Assembly: GCF_934636505.1 (NCBI RefSeq)
Contig: NZ_CAKUAL010000018.1
Span: forward strand, 1 to 31,532
Direction: 5' to 3'
Source: an uncultured Ellagibacter sp.
Lineage (GTDB): Bacteria; Actinomycetota; Coriobacteriia; Coriobacteriales; Eggerthellaceae
DNA: 31,532 bases
Part shown: positions 7,539 through 14,742 of the stretch, piece after piece
Layout: each line of letters starts with the position of its first letter
Numbering within the stretch: the stretch's first letter is position 1
Notes under the pieces: generated by a model
The model's database searches: none
What the model saw: the letters and a program-made list of their open reading frames with translations, nothing else
What the model was told of the DNA's origin: nothing
Translations under genes and position numbers: made by a program

Positions 7539-7646
7539 TAAGCGGCTCGAAAAAACAACGTCTCAGGATACCCATGTTGTTCTTGTACCCGTCGCCAAAT
7601 TTGGTTTGAATTTTGAGATGTCAATTCAAAGCCGTGCGGAAGGCTC

Positions 7647-7675
7647 AAAAAAAGCCGCCTCGGTGCCGAGACGGC
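7647..7675 (-). terminator. Rho-independent terminator of the lipoprotein gene
   Basis: A GC-rich stem (GCCGCCTCGG at 7654-7663 pairing with CCGAGACGGC at 7666-7675, nine of ten pairs, 2-nt loop) is followed on the minus strand by seven consecutive T (7647-7653). It lies 34 bp downstream of the lipoprotein stop codon. Confidence 0.85.
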
Positions 7676-7708
7676 AAGCTTTTGGTGATATCGCAGGTTT
7701 TTAATGCG

Positions 7709-8530
7709 TCACCGTATGGTTCCGCTGACCACATCAAAGATAGGATGTCCCATTCCGTCGAATTTGATTGCAGCAAAAGCCCTTGTTGCGGGTGAGGGGT
7801 TCGTGATTTCGACATACTCGATTTCAGAGGCTTTGGCGCCGTTGATCTCCGTTGCCGTGACGTTGCCGCGCTCGTCGAGGGTGTAGCTTTGCAACGTGTC
7901 TTTGCCGGAAACGTTTTTGTAGCTGATGCCGGTGACGTTGCCCGCTGAATCGCGTTTGACAGCATAGGTGCCCTCCTCCCCGTTTGTGCTGCTGGTTGCC
8001 ATCCACCCTTTTTCGTCGAAAGTTTTTCCGTTCGTGTCGGAGCTGCTCGCGTAATAGGCTGTGGCGGCTTTGATTCGCCCGTCGTTGTCGTATTCGTATG
8101 TCATTCCGCTACCGGCTTTGTCAAGTTTTGTGTAGCGGCCCTCGCCGTCGACTTCAGCCGCCATATCGAGGGAGCCGACATAGACGTCGTTCTGTTTGTT
8201 CGATTGCGACTGAGACACGCCTTTGGGGAGGCCGTTCTCATCGTAATCGAGGGTGTAGATGTCGATCGACGTGCCGAGGTTCGCGGCGTTGGGGTGCTCG
8301 ACGGTTTGGGTGATTTTCGCCAAGTTCCCCTTCTCGTCGTAAGCGTATTCGGTGGTGATGGTCCGAGCGTTTAAGCCAGAGCCGGAATAGCCGACAACCT
8401 TTGAAACCATGTAAACGGATTCCACAGTGGGCGATTCGGCATCTCCCGCACTACAACCAGTCACGCCGAAAAAGGAGGCGGATACCAATGTTGTGCCCCA
8501 AAGTTTTATAAAACTTCTTCTAGTAATCAT
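7709..8530 (-). CDS. Tat-type lipoprotein with YD/RHS-like repeats
   Basis: The 273-aa protein begins MITRRSFIKLWG, a twin-arginine signal (R-R-S-F-I-K). A hydrophobic stretch and a lipobox FGVTGC with lipidation at Cys26 follow, so it should be exported and anchored to the outer face of the membrane. The mature part has several tyrosine/aspartate-rich units: YAYDEKGNLAKIT, YTLDYDENGLPKGV, YEYDNDGRIKAAT, TFDEKGWMATS and YTLDERGNVTATE. These match the YD (RHS-like) repeat pattern that forms beta-strands in cell-surface proteins. No toxin domain is present. The start ATG at 8530 has GAAAGG about ten bases upstream. The gene has its own terminator and is sandwiched between REP units. The role is unknown. 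Confidence 0.75.
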   Translation of the reverse strand: MITRRSFIKLWGTTLVSASFFGVTGCSAGDAESPTVESVYMVSKVVGYSGSGLNARTITTEYAYDEKGNLAKITQTVEHPNAANLGTSIDIYTLDYDENGLPKGVSQSQSNKQNDVYVGSLDMAAEVDGEGRYTKLDKAGSGMTYEYDNDGRIKAATAYYASSSDTNGKTFDEKGWMATSSTNGEEGTYAVKRDSAGNVTGISYKNVSGKDTLQSYTLDERGNVTATEINGAKASEIEYVEITNPSPATRAFAAIKFDGMGHPIFDVVSGTIR

Positions 8531-8568
8531 TGCCGATTGCCTTTCAACTTGTTTTCGGCAGCGTCATC

Positions 8569-8596
8569 GCCGTTGAGACAGAAACAGTATAACGGC
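8569..8596 (-). repeat. 28-bp element, copy 2 (inverted)
   Basis: Read on the minus strand this segment is identical at 27 of 28 positions to the element at 6231-6258. It lies 38 bp upstream of the lipoprotein start codon and supplies a TATACT box in the correct direction. Confidence 0.55.
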
Positions 8597-8632
8597 AAAA
8601 TGCAAGACAGGAGTCGACAGGGTCCGAGGGTC

Positions 8633-9552
8633 GACAGGGGTCGGGTGATTTGTCTCACCCGAATTCCCCTCCCGACGCTCATTGTTTCGCAGCATTCAAT
8701 ATGCTAGGCTGGCGAGCAACAACAACCGGCACCCGCAAGAAAGGGCAAAGCCGATGAGCCGAACTCCGCGAAAACTATCCGAAGGTAACGTCTATCATAT
8801 TTTCGCGCGCGGGGTCAGTCGCCTACAAATTCTAGAGGACGATGAAGACAACGCTTTCTTTCTAGGTCTTCTGGGCAGGTTCACCTTTTCCGGCGATTGC
8901 GACCTACTTGCTTATTGCCTCATGGGCAACCATTTCCACCTGCTCGTCAAAATGGAAATGCGGCGCCTTTCCGAAGAAATGAAGCGTCTCGAGGTTTCCT
9001 ATGCTCAGCACTTCAATGAAAAATATGAGAGAACGGGAACGCTCTTCCAGGGTAGATTCGGCAGCGAGCCCATTGATTCCGATGAGCAACTCCTCGCAGC
9101 CCTCCGATATATCCACCTCAATCCGCAGAAAGCTGGAATCGCTCCATTCGATGATTACGAATGGAGCAGCTACCAGGAATATATGGGAAGGGCCAAGGCC
9201 GAGCTGGCAAGCACTTCTCTTGCGCTCGAAATGGTCGGCGGCACAGATTACTTCGAAAAATTCCATCGCATCGAATGCGACGATCGGTCATTTATGGACG
9301 AGAACACGTCCGCGGGGCAACGCGCCCGCAAACGTCTGACCGACCAGAATGTGCGCGAGATGGCTCGGGAGGTTTTAGGGATTGACCGTCTTTCCAATCT
9401 GTGCGAGATGACTCGAGAGGATAGGAACACAGCCCTCGTCGCATTGAAGGATATGGGTGCCACCGTGAGGCAAATCGAACGACTAACGGGAATCAGCCGA
9501 GGCGTGGTCGGACGAGTAACGCGAAAGTGAGACAAATCACCCGACCCCTGTC
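8633..9552 (+). mobile_element. RAYT element bounded by perfect 24-bp inverted repeats
   Basis: The left end (8633-8656, beginning GACAGGGGTCGGGTGATT) and right end (9529-9552) are exact reverse complements over 24 bp. Between them is one gene, a REP-associated tyrosine transposase. The right repeat starts at the second base of the transposase stop codon (TGA 9528-9530). Partial REP-like pieces (GACAGGAGTCGACAGGG) lie just outside the left end at 8606-8632. No target-site duplication is evident, as expected for HUH-type single-strand transposition. Confidence 0.75.
8754..9530 (+). CDS. REP-associated tyrosine transposase (RAYT, Y1_Tnp family)
   Basis: This 258-aa protein belongs to the HUH/Y1 transposase family that cuts and joins single-stranded REP hairpins. 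It starts MSRTPRKLSEGNVYHIFARG, the typical RAYT entry with the 'YHI..RG' strand. The metal-binding HUH motif is His60-Phe-His62 in YCLMGNHFHLLVK. The nucleophilic tyrosine is in SYAQHFNEKYERTGTLFQGRF (Tyr83 or, less likely, Tyr91). An added C-terminal domain carries a helix-turn-helix-like VRQIERLTGISR. The frame could extend 24 codons upstream, but ATG 8754 matches family starts and has AAAGGG upstream. All key residues are present, so it may be active. Confidence 0.88.
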   Translation: MSRTPRKLSEGNVYHIFARGVSRLQILEDDEDNAFFLGLLGRFTFSGDCDLLAYCLMGNHFHLLVKMEMRRLSEEMKRLEVSYAQHFNEKYERTGTLFQGRFGSEPIDSDEQLLAALRYIHLNPQKAGIAPFDDYEWSSYQEYMGRAKAELASTSLALEMVGGTDYFEKFHRIECDDRSFMDENTSAGQRARKRLTDQNVREMAREVLGIDRLSNLCEMTREDRNTALVALKDMGATVRQIERLTGISRGVVGRVTRK

Positions 9553-9561
9553 CTTCCCCCT

Positions 9562-10176
9562 GTAAAGTCGGAAGACGGCGGGCGGCCCGTTCTCACCGCG
9601 ATCAAAAACGAGCTCTTCTACACAGATGAGTACAGCATCATCGACAACAGCACCACCAGCTACACCGAGCATTTGAACTTCGACCCGCTCGCAAAGCTGA
9701 CTTCTAGCCAGGTGCGGGCCGAGCTGGCAAGCATCGGTTCGTACCGCGAAGAAACGCGGCAGGAATTCGCCGGCGCCAAAAACGCCTTCGAGGTGCTCGA
9801 GGTCATGAACATGCCGAAGCTCAAGCCCTTACGAGTCGGCCTTCCGAACATCAAGCGCTACAAGGGCGCGATTGCGCTTGCGGGAATCGTGCGCCTGGGC
9901 GCCTTCCGCAAGGGCGACGTGGTTGAGATCCGCCATGGGGGCGAGACGCTGTCGGCGACGATCCTCACCGCGAGGGAGTCGCGCCTCCACCTGAGCCTTT
10001 GGCTGTATCCGGCATACGCCTCCGCCTCGGGCAAATATCCCAAGGAGAGCAACATCGACGGCGGCGACCTCGAATCCGATAGAGCGGGAATCCTCGAGGG
10101 GATGCACGCCATCGTGATCTTGAGCCCGCAAGCCGCAGGCATCGCCCCTGGTGACGCTATCACGCTCCGCTCCTAG
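9562..10176 (+). pseudogene. 5'-truncated second copy of the zinc-ribbon gene
   Basis: Codons 76-279 of the gene at 6305-7144 are repeated with one synonymous change. The first 75 codons, including the whole zinc ribbon, and the upstream 28-bp promoter-like element are missing. The frame is open, but I see no ribosome-binding site before any in-frame start (the first candidate is TTG 9673), so it is probably not translated. If it were, it would make only the beta-barrel-like half. Confidence 0.85.
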
Positions 10177-10257
10177 CGCAGGTGCGAACGAGGCAGCGAA
10201 ACTTTTCCTGCCAGGTGGGACGAGGCGAGGCGGGGGTCGGGCGGTTCGCCTCACTGC

Positions 10258-10331
10258 CTAACGAGAATCAGCCGAGACCCGGTCAGACGAGTAACGCGAA
10301 AGCGAGACAAATCACCCGACCCCTGTCTCAC
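10258..10331 (+). repeat. RAYT 3'-end module plus REP unit (copy B)
   Basis: This stretch aligns at a constant offset of 775 bp with the 3' end of the transposase gene and its right inverted repeat (9483-9552). The REP core is at 10304-10327. It differs from copy A at two positions. It lies 60 bp from the end of the xanthine-dehydrogenase-type gene. Confidence 0.7.
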
Positions 10332-10362
10332 TGGGAGGGGGCGGGCTGGGAGCCAACCTCAG

Positions 10363-10386
10363 CCCCAACCCCTGCCCCAAACCCCC
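10363..10386 (-). promoter_or_regulatory. Potential G-quadruplex just after the Mo-subunit stop codon
   Basis: On the minus (coding) strand the sequence reads G5-TTT-G4-CA-G4-TT-G4, starting seven bases after the TAG stop of the molybdopterin subunit. Four G-runs of at least four with loops of 2-3 nt are a textbook stable quadruplex pattern for DNA or RNA. No ordinary hairpin terminator is visible here, so it may help end or stabilise the transcript. That role is inference. Confidence 0.6.
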
Positions 10387-10392
10387 GTCGCG

Positions 10393-12687
10393 CTAGTCCG
10401 CCTCTGGTTTCGCGAGCAGGACATGCTCCGGCAGGATAGGCAGCTCGCGATGCCACACGCCCGTCGCCCGGTAGATCGCGTGCGCGATCGCGGGAGCCGG
10501 CGCGTTGATGACGATCTCGCCGATCGACTTCGCGCCGAACGGACCCGTGGGCTCATAGGAATGCTCGAACTCAACGCGGATGTCGCCCACATCGAGGCGC
10601 GTGGGCAAACGGTAGGTGAACAGGCTCGACTCACGGATAGCGCCCTTGGGCGTGCGGGTCACGTCCTCCATAAGCGTATGTCCGATGCCCTGCACGATGC
10701 CGCCCTCGACCTGGATGCGCGCAAGCGCCGGGTTGATGGGAATGCCGCAGTCGACCACGGCGTCAAAGTTGAGCACCTCAACCATGCCCGTCTCGCGATC
10801 GAGCTCGATTTCCGCCATGCCCACCATAAACGGCGGCGGGGACACCGGGGAAGAATGCATTGCGGTCGCCTCCGCCAACTGGCAGCTGTTGCACTGGCTC
10901 TTCTCAGCGATGGCGGGAAGGGAAACCGTCTCGCCCGTGCTCTCGCGAACCACATGACCGTCTTCGAAGGCGAGTTCGTCCGCCGCGCACCCGAGGATCT
11001 CGGCCGCAATGGCGCAGAAGCGCTCCTTCAGCTGCGTGCACGCCTTCTCGACGGCCATGCCGGTCACATACGTTGTCGAAGACGCGTAGGAGCCGGAATC
11101 GTAGGGCGAGGCATCCGTGTCGGCACCGAACACCGAGACGTCGTCCACCGAGCATTCCATATGCTCGGCGACCATCTGCGCCAGGATGGTATCGCAGCCC
11201 GTTCCCATGTCGGCCGCGCCGATGACCAGCATATAGGTCCCGTCATCGTTCAGCCTGACGGTGACCGACCCCGAATCGATGCCGGCGATGCCCGAGCCCT
11301 GCATGGACATGCCTACGCCCGCCGCGCGAACCTTGCCGTTGCCCATGTCGCGCACGGGATACTTCGCCTCCCAGTCGAACATGTCGCGGCAGTGGTCTAA
11401 GCACCGGTCGAGCGCGCACGCGTTGGCCACCTCGTTGAAGTAGGCAGGCATAGTCATGCCCTCGCGCAGCATGTTCTGCTCGCGCAGCCCGATCGGGTCG
11501 CGGCGCAGCATCTCGGCAAGCTCGTTCACCGTCGTCTCCACGGCGAACTGGCCCTGCGTCGCCCCGAACCCACGGTACGCGCCCGAGGGCTGCATGTTCG
11601 TGTAAACCACGTCGGCCGTGAACTTGAACGCCTCCAGAGAACCCGTGTACAGGGGGATGGACTTGTGTCCGGTGAGACCCACCGTCGCCCAGCCGTGCTC
11701 ACCGTATGCGCCCGAGTTCGACAGCGTCGTCACGTCGAGTGCACGGATGCGCCCATCGTCGTTTGCGCCGAGGCGAACCTTGATTTCCATCTCATGACGC
11801 GGAGAACCGCAGGTCTGGGCCTCTTTTCGCGTGAACACGCACATTGCGGGGCGGCCCGTCTTCATCGTGACGAACGCGGGATACACCTCGCACACCGCGG
11901 TCTGCTTCGCACCGAAGCCACCGCCGATGCGCGGCTTTTCCACGCGAATGCGGCTCTTCGGGATGCCCAGCGCGTGGGACAAGATGCGACGAACGTGGAA
12001 GACGATCTGCGTGGACGAGATCACGTGCAGGCGCCCGTAACGATCCAGCTCGGCGTACGTGCGGAAGGTCTCCATCATGGCCTGGTTGAAGGCCTTCGTG
12101 TGGTAGGTGCGCTCCAAAACGATATCGCAGTCGGCGAGCACCGCCTCGACGTCGCCGTCGGCGTCAGCGGTCGTGCCCACGAGGTTGCGCTTGTTGTCTC
12201 CGCCCAAGTCGCAGAGCATATGCCAGTTGTCCTCGGGGTGCACGAGCGTGGGATTATCCTTGGCAGCGCGGAAGTCCAGCACGGGATCGAGCACATCGTA
12301 GATCACCTTGATGCGCGAAAGGGCCGCCTCGGCGGCCTTCTCGTTTTCCGCAGCCACGATCGCCACCACGTCGCCCACGTAGCGCACATGGCGGTCGATA
12401 ATCAGGCGGTCGTAGGGGCTTGTCTCAGGGTAGGTCTGCCCCGCGTTGCTGAAGCGCTCCCCCGGCACGTCTTCCCAGGTATACACGTCCACCACGCCGG
12501 CGACTTTCTTCGCCTTCGACGTGTCGATGTCCTCCACAATGGCGTTGGCATGGGGGCTTCGCAAAAGCTTCACCACAAGCGCGTCGGGTGCGATGTCCTC
12601 GGTGAACACGGGCTTGCCCAAAAGGAGCTGCAGCGAGTCCTTCTTGCGGACGGACTTGCCAACCGATTGGTAATCGGGCCTATTCAC
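10393..12687 (-). CDS. Xanthine-dehydrogenase-family molybdopterin-binding subunit
   Basis: The 764-aa protein is the large catalytic subunit of a molybdenum hydroxylase, which uses water to hydroxylate purines or other N-heterocycles. It shows the family N-domain (YVGDVVAIVAAENEKAAEAA, about 103-122), the pterin-binding loop PRIGGGFGAKQTA (252-264), a second Gly-rich segment PSGAYRGFGATQGQFA, and the C-terminal catalytic glutamate in FGAKSIGEIVINAP (about Glu724). The GTG start at 12687 fits homologues (NRPDYQSVGKSVRKKDSLQLLLG) and has AGGGGG upstream. Longer starts would lie inside the Fe-S gene. It overlaps that gene by 8 bp, so the two are co-translated. The substrate (xanthine, hypoxanthine, urate precursors or nicotinate-like) is undetermined, but the neighbouring purine permease favours purines. 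Confidence 0.88.
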   Translation of the reverse strand: MNRPDYQSVGKSVRKKDSLQLLLGKPVFTEDIAPDALVVKLLRSPHANAIVEDIDTSKAKKVAGVVDVYTWEDVPGERFSNAGQTYPETSPYDRLIIDRHVRYVGDVVAIVAAENEKAAEAALSRIKVIYDVLDPVLDFRAAKDNPTLVHPEDNWHMLCDLGGDNKRNLVGTTADADGDVEAVLADCDIVLERTYHTKAFNQAMMETFRTYAELDRYGRLHVISSTQIVFHVRRILSHALGIPKSRIRVEKPRIGGGFGAKQTAVCEVYPAFVTMKTGRPAMCVFTRKEAQTCGSPRHEMEIKVRLGANDDGRIRALDVTTLSNSGAYGEHGWATVGLTGHKSIPLYTGSLEAFKFTADVVYTNMQPSGAYRGFGATQGQFAVETTVNELAEMLRRDPIGLREQNMLREGMTMPAYFNEVANACALDRCLDHCRDMFDWEAKYPVRDMGNGKVRAAGVGMSMQGSGIAGIDSGSVTVRLNDDGTYMLVIGAADMGTGCDTILAQMVAEHMECSVDDVSVFGADTDASPYDSGSYASSTTYVTGMAVEKACTQLKERFCAIAAEILGCAADELAFEDGHVVRESTGETVSLPAIAEKSQCNSCQLAEATAMHSSPVSPPPFMVGMAEIELDRETGMVEVLNFDAVVDCGIPINPALARIQVEGGIVQGIGHTLMEDVTRTPKGAIRESSLFTYRLPTRLDVGDIRVEFEHSYEPTGPFGAKSIGEIVINAPAPAIAHAIYRATGVWHRELPILPEHVLLAKPEAD

Positions 12688-13153
12688 GTGAGCCCCCTTC
12701 TGCGTTTCTGCTGGTGAGGAAGTTGCGAATGCCGCGCAGCTGGCCCACATACCCCGAGCAGCGGCACAGGTTGCCGGAAAGGTATGCGAGAATCTCCTCG
12801 TCGGTGGGGTCGGGGTTCTCGCGCAAAAGCGCGATCGTGTTCATCACGAAGCCCGGGTTGCAGAAACCGCACTGCTCAGCGCCCTGGTCGGCGATGAAGC
12901 CCACGAACTCGGACGCTTCGTCTTGCAGCCCCTCGAGAGTCTGCACGCTATGGCCGTCGGCGCGGGCCGCCAGCGTGGAGCATGACAGCACCGGCTCGCC
13001 ATCCAAGAGCACCGTGCACAGACCGCAAGCCGACGTCTCGCAGCCGCGCTTCACGCTGAGGCAACCATGGGCGCGGACGAAGTCGATGAGCAGCATATCG
13101 GCCGAGATGTCGTCGGACACCGCCTTGCCGTTCAGCTTGATCGTGATTTCCAT
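12680..13153 (-). CDS. Xanthine-dehydrogenase-family [2Fe-2S] subunit
   Basis: The 157-aa electron-transfer subunit has two [2Fe-2S] domains. The plant-ferredoxin-type cluster is held by Cys38, Cys43, Cys46 and Cys58 (GCETSACGLC...C). The helical-domain cluster is held by Cys95, Cys98, Cys130 and Cys132 (CGFC...CRC). It passes electrons from the molybdenum centre to the FAD subunit. The ATG at 13153 overlaps the FAD-subunit stop as TAATG. A longer frame to 13234 exists, but its extra residues look non-native and are inside the upstream gene. Confidence 0.93.
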   Translation of the reverse strand: MEITIKLNGKAVSDDISADMLLIDFVRAHGCLSVKRGCETSACGLCTVLLDGEPVLSCSTLAARADGHSVQTLEGLQDEASEFVGFIADQGAEQCGFCNPGFVMNTIALLRENPDPTDEEILAYLSGNLCRCSGYVGQLRGIRNFLTSRNAEGGSRE

Positions 13154-13923
13154 TACCGCACCTCCCCCAATGCCAGCAGGGTGCGGCGCACAAGCACCGG
13201 CACCAGCGCGCGGCGGTACTCCGCAGAGCCCCACATGTTTCCGGAAACGGGGACGGCACCCGCCGCATAATCGGCGAACGCAGCAGCACTTTTCTCGGTG
13301 ATGCCACCGGCGAGAATGCCCCGCTCATCGCGAAGGAGAACAGCGCGCGCCGGGCGCGATCCCACGACAAGGCGATATTCGTCCCCCACCTTGGCCGCCG
13401 CGCAGTTGAGCGTAGGCAGGTCGGTCCGTTGCTTGCGCACCGCCTGATAGGCGAAGGTGCCGGGGCGCTTCTTGACGATTAGACGGACGAGGATGTCGTT
13501 GTCGTAGGGCATGCGCGCGAACTCCTCCAAGGGCACAACGCCGCCCTTGAAAAGCTCGACGTAGCTGTCCATGGCCAAGAAAATCGCAACGACGTCGGAA
13601 AAGCCCATGCGCCGCCACAGACTTCCGCCCAGCGTGGCACCGTTGCGGAACTGCACGCCCACGATGTCGCGCAGCGCGGCTTCAACCGCACCGCAAGAAT
13701 AAACACCCAGGCCAGGATGCTTCTCCATCTGACGCAGGGTTGCCATGGCGCCGATGCGGAACTCGTCTTCGGCCTCCTCGATCCCATTCAAGCCCAGATC
13801 GCAAAGGTCGATGGCCGTGTTGAAGGAATGCGTGCCCATCTTCAGCCACATCATGCCCGCAACCACGCGGTTGCGCTTCTTTTGATTGAGCTCCCAAGCC
13901 TCTTCCAGGCTTTGCGGGCGCAC
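13153..13923 (-). CDS. Xanthine-dehydrogenase-family FAD-binding subunit
   Basis: The protein has 256 aa from a GTG at 13923. It shows the VAO/CO-dehydrogenase-type FAD fold: VVAGMMWLKMG (20-30), then IGAMATLRQME, and the FAD-pyrophosphate segment FRNGATLGGSLWRRMGFSDV (about 92-111). It would accept electrons from the [2Fe-2S] subunit and pass them to NAD+ or another acceptor. It is the first gene of the FAD/FeS/Mo operon. The family N-terminus appears to continue upstream of the GTG (ITFQKYVRPQSLEEAW), starting at an ATT codon at 13941 or 13944, so the annotated start may be too short. See findings. Confidence 0.88.
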   Translation of the reverse strand: MRPQSLEEAWELNQKKRNRVVAGMMWLKMGTHSFNTAIDLCDLGLNGIEEAEDEFRIGAMATLRQMEKHPGLGVYSCGAVEAALRDIVGVQFRNGATLGGSLWRRMGFSDVVAIFLAMDSYVELFKGGVVPLEEFARMPYDNDILVRLIVKKRPGTFAYQAVRKQRTDLPTLNCAAAKVGDEYRLVVGSRPARAVLLRDERGILAGGITEKSAAAFADYAAGAVPVSGNMWGSAEYRRALVPVLVRRTLLALGEVR

Positions 13924-13961
13924 GTATTTTTGGAAGGTAATAATGTCACTCGCCCCATTAT

Positions 13962-13990
13962 TTGAGGTTTACATAGTCTTCGCTATTATA
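13962..13990. promoter_or_regulatory. Shared AT-rich divergent promoter region
   Basis: This is the only AT-rich segment between the divergent FAD-subunit and MocA-like genes. On the plus strand TTGAGG (13962-13967) and TATTAT (13984-13989) are 16 bp apart and point to the MocA-like gene. On the minus strand TATAAT (13985-13990) points to the FAD-subunit gene, without a good -35. Confidence 0.4.
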
Positions 13991-14084
13991 CTGTGGCGCA
14001 GGGGGCATCCCCGAAAACACACCTGACCAACCATCGAATTTGCAGAGGCGCCCCATCATGACCCACCCCGCCCGAGGACTCAGC

Positions 14085-14669
14085 ATGAACCACGGATGCA
14101 TCATCATGGCATCGGGTCTGGGCACCCGCTTCGGGGGAAACAAGCTCATGACCGAGCTTTGCGGCATGCCGCTTATCCAACACGTGTTGCGAGCAACCGA
14201 GGGGCTGTTCGCCAGGCGCGTCGTGGTCACGCGGCACTCGGACGTGGCGCACCTGTGCGATGAGCTGGGAATCGGGGGCATTCTACACAGCGAGCCAAGG
14301 CGAAACGACACCGTGCGCTTGGGGATGGAAAAGATGACGGGCTGCGACACGATCACGTTCGTCCAAGGCGACCAGCCGCTCATCAGCGCGAACAGCCTCA
14401 CAGCACTCCTTCGCGGCGCCGAGCGCTGCCCCGAGTGCATATGGCGCGCAAGCTTTGAAGGCACGCCGGGCGCTCCCGTGCTCTTCCCCGCGTGGACGTT
14501 TAACGAGCTGCGCTCGCTTCCCCCCGGCAAGGGCGGCGGCGTGGTGGCCAAGACCCACAAAGAGCGCGTGCGAACCGTCGAGGTTTCCAGCAAATGGGAG
14601 CTCTTCGACATCGACACCCCCGACGACCTGCGAATTCTTCAAGAATATCTCGCAAGCGAAATCAGATAG
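14085..14669 (+). CDS. MocA-like molybdenum cofactor cytidylyltransferase (NTP-transferase)
   Basis: The 194-aa GT-A-fold nucleotidyltransferase begins MNHGCIIMASGLGTRFGGNK, the family CTP-binding loop (L/M-A-S/A-G-x-G-x-R-x-G-x-N-K). The metal-binding region is VQGDQPLI (93-100), and a P-x-x-F/L-P segment (APVLFPAWTFNEL) precedes GKGGGVVAK. MocA attaches CMP to Mo-molybdopterin to make the cytosine dinucleotide used by xanthine-dehydrogenase-type enzymes. Its position divergent from such an enzyme supports this role over an isoprenoid or nucleotide-sugar function. The ATG at 14085 has GAGGA six bases upstream. Starts at 14040 and 14058 are possible but less family-like. Confidence 0.8.
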   Translation: MNHGCIIMASGLGTRFGGNKLMTELCGMPLIQHVLRATEGLFARRVVVTRHSDVAHLCDELGIGGILHSEPRRNDTVRLGMEKMTGCDTITFVQGDQPLISANSLTALLRGAERCPECIWRASFEGTPGAPVLFPAWTFNELRSLPPGKGGGVVAKTHKERVRTVEVSSKWELFDIDTPDDLRILQEYLASEIR

Positions 14670-14675
14670 GGACCA

Positions 14676-14713
14676 AAAAGGCACCTCGCGGAATCACTCC
14701 GTGAGGCGCCTTT
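14676..14713. terminator. Bidirectional terminator between convergent genes
   Basis: A 13-bp stem with two imperfect pairs (GGCACCTCGCGGA at 14680-14692 with TCCGTGAGGCGCC at 14698-14710) lies between the MocA-like gene and the permease. On the minus strand it is followed by TTTTTGG, a good terminator for the permease transcript. On the plus strand only a TTT follows. Confidence 0.75.
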
Positions 14714-14742
14714 CGCGCTTGCGTTGCTCCTGTGGTCAGCCG

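Larger units (their letters stand above)
9562..10331 (+). repeat. 770-bp direct repeat, copy 2
   Basis: This is the second copy of 6530-7299. It starts ten bases after the right inverted repeat of the RAYT element and ends with a REP unit at 10304-10327. Together with copy 1 it flanks 2262 bp that hold the REP cluster, lipoprotein and transposase. Confidence 0.92.

Noticed and set aside
7390..7704. 104-codon plus-strand ORF across the REP/terminator region
   Set aside because: Crosses a strong terminator hairpin of the opposite gene and shows no protein-like motifs after the first 20 residues.
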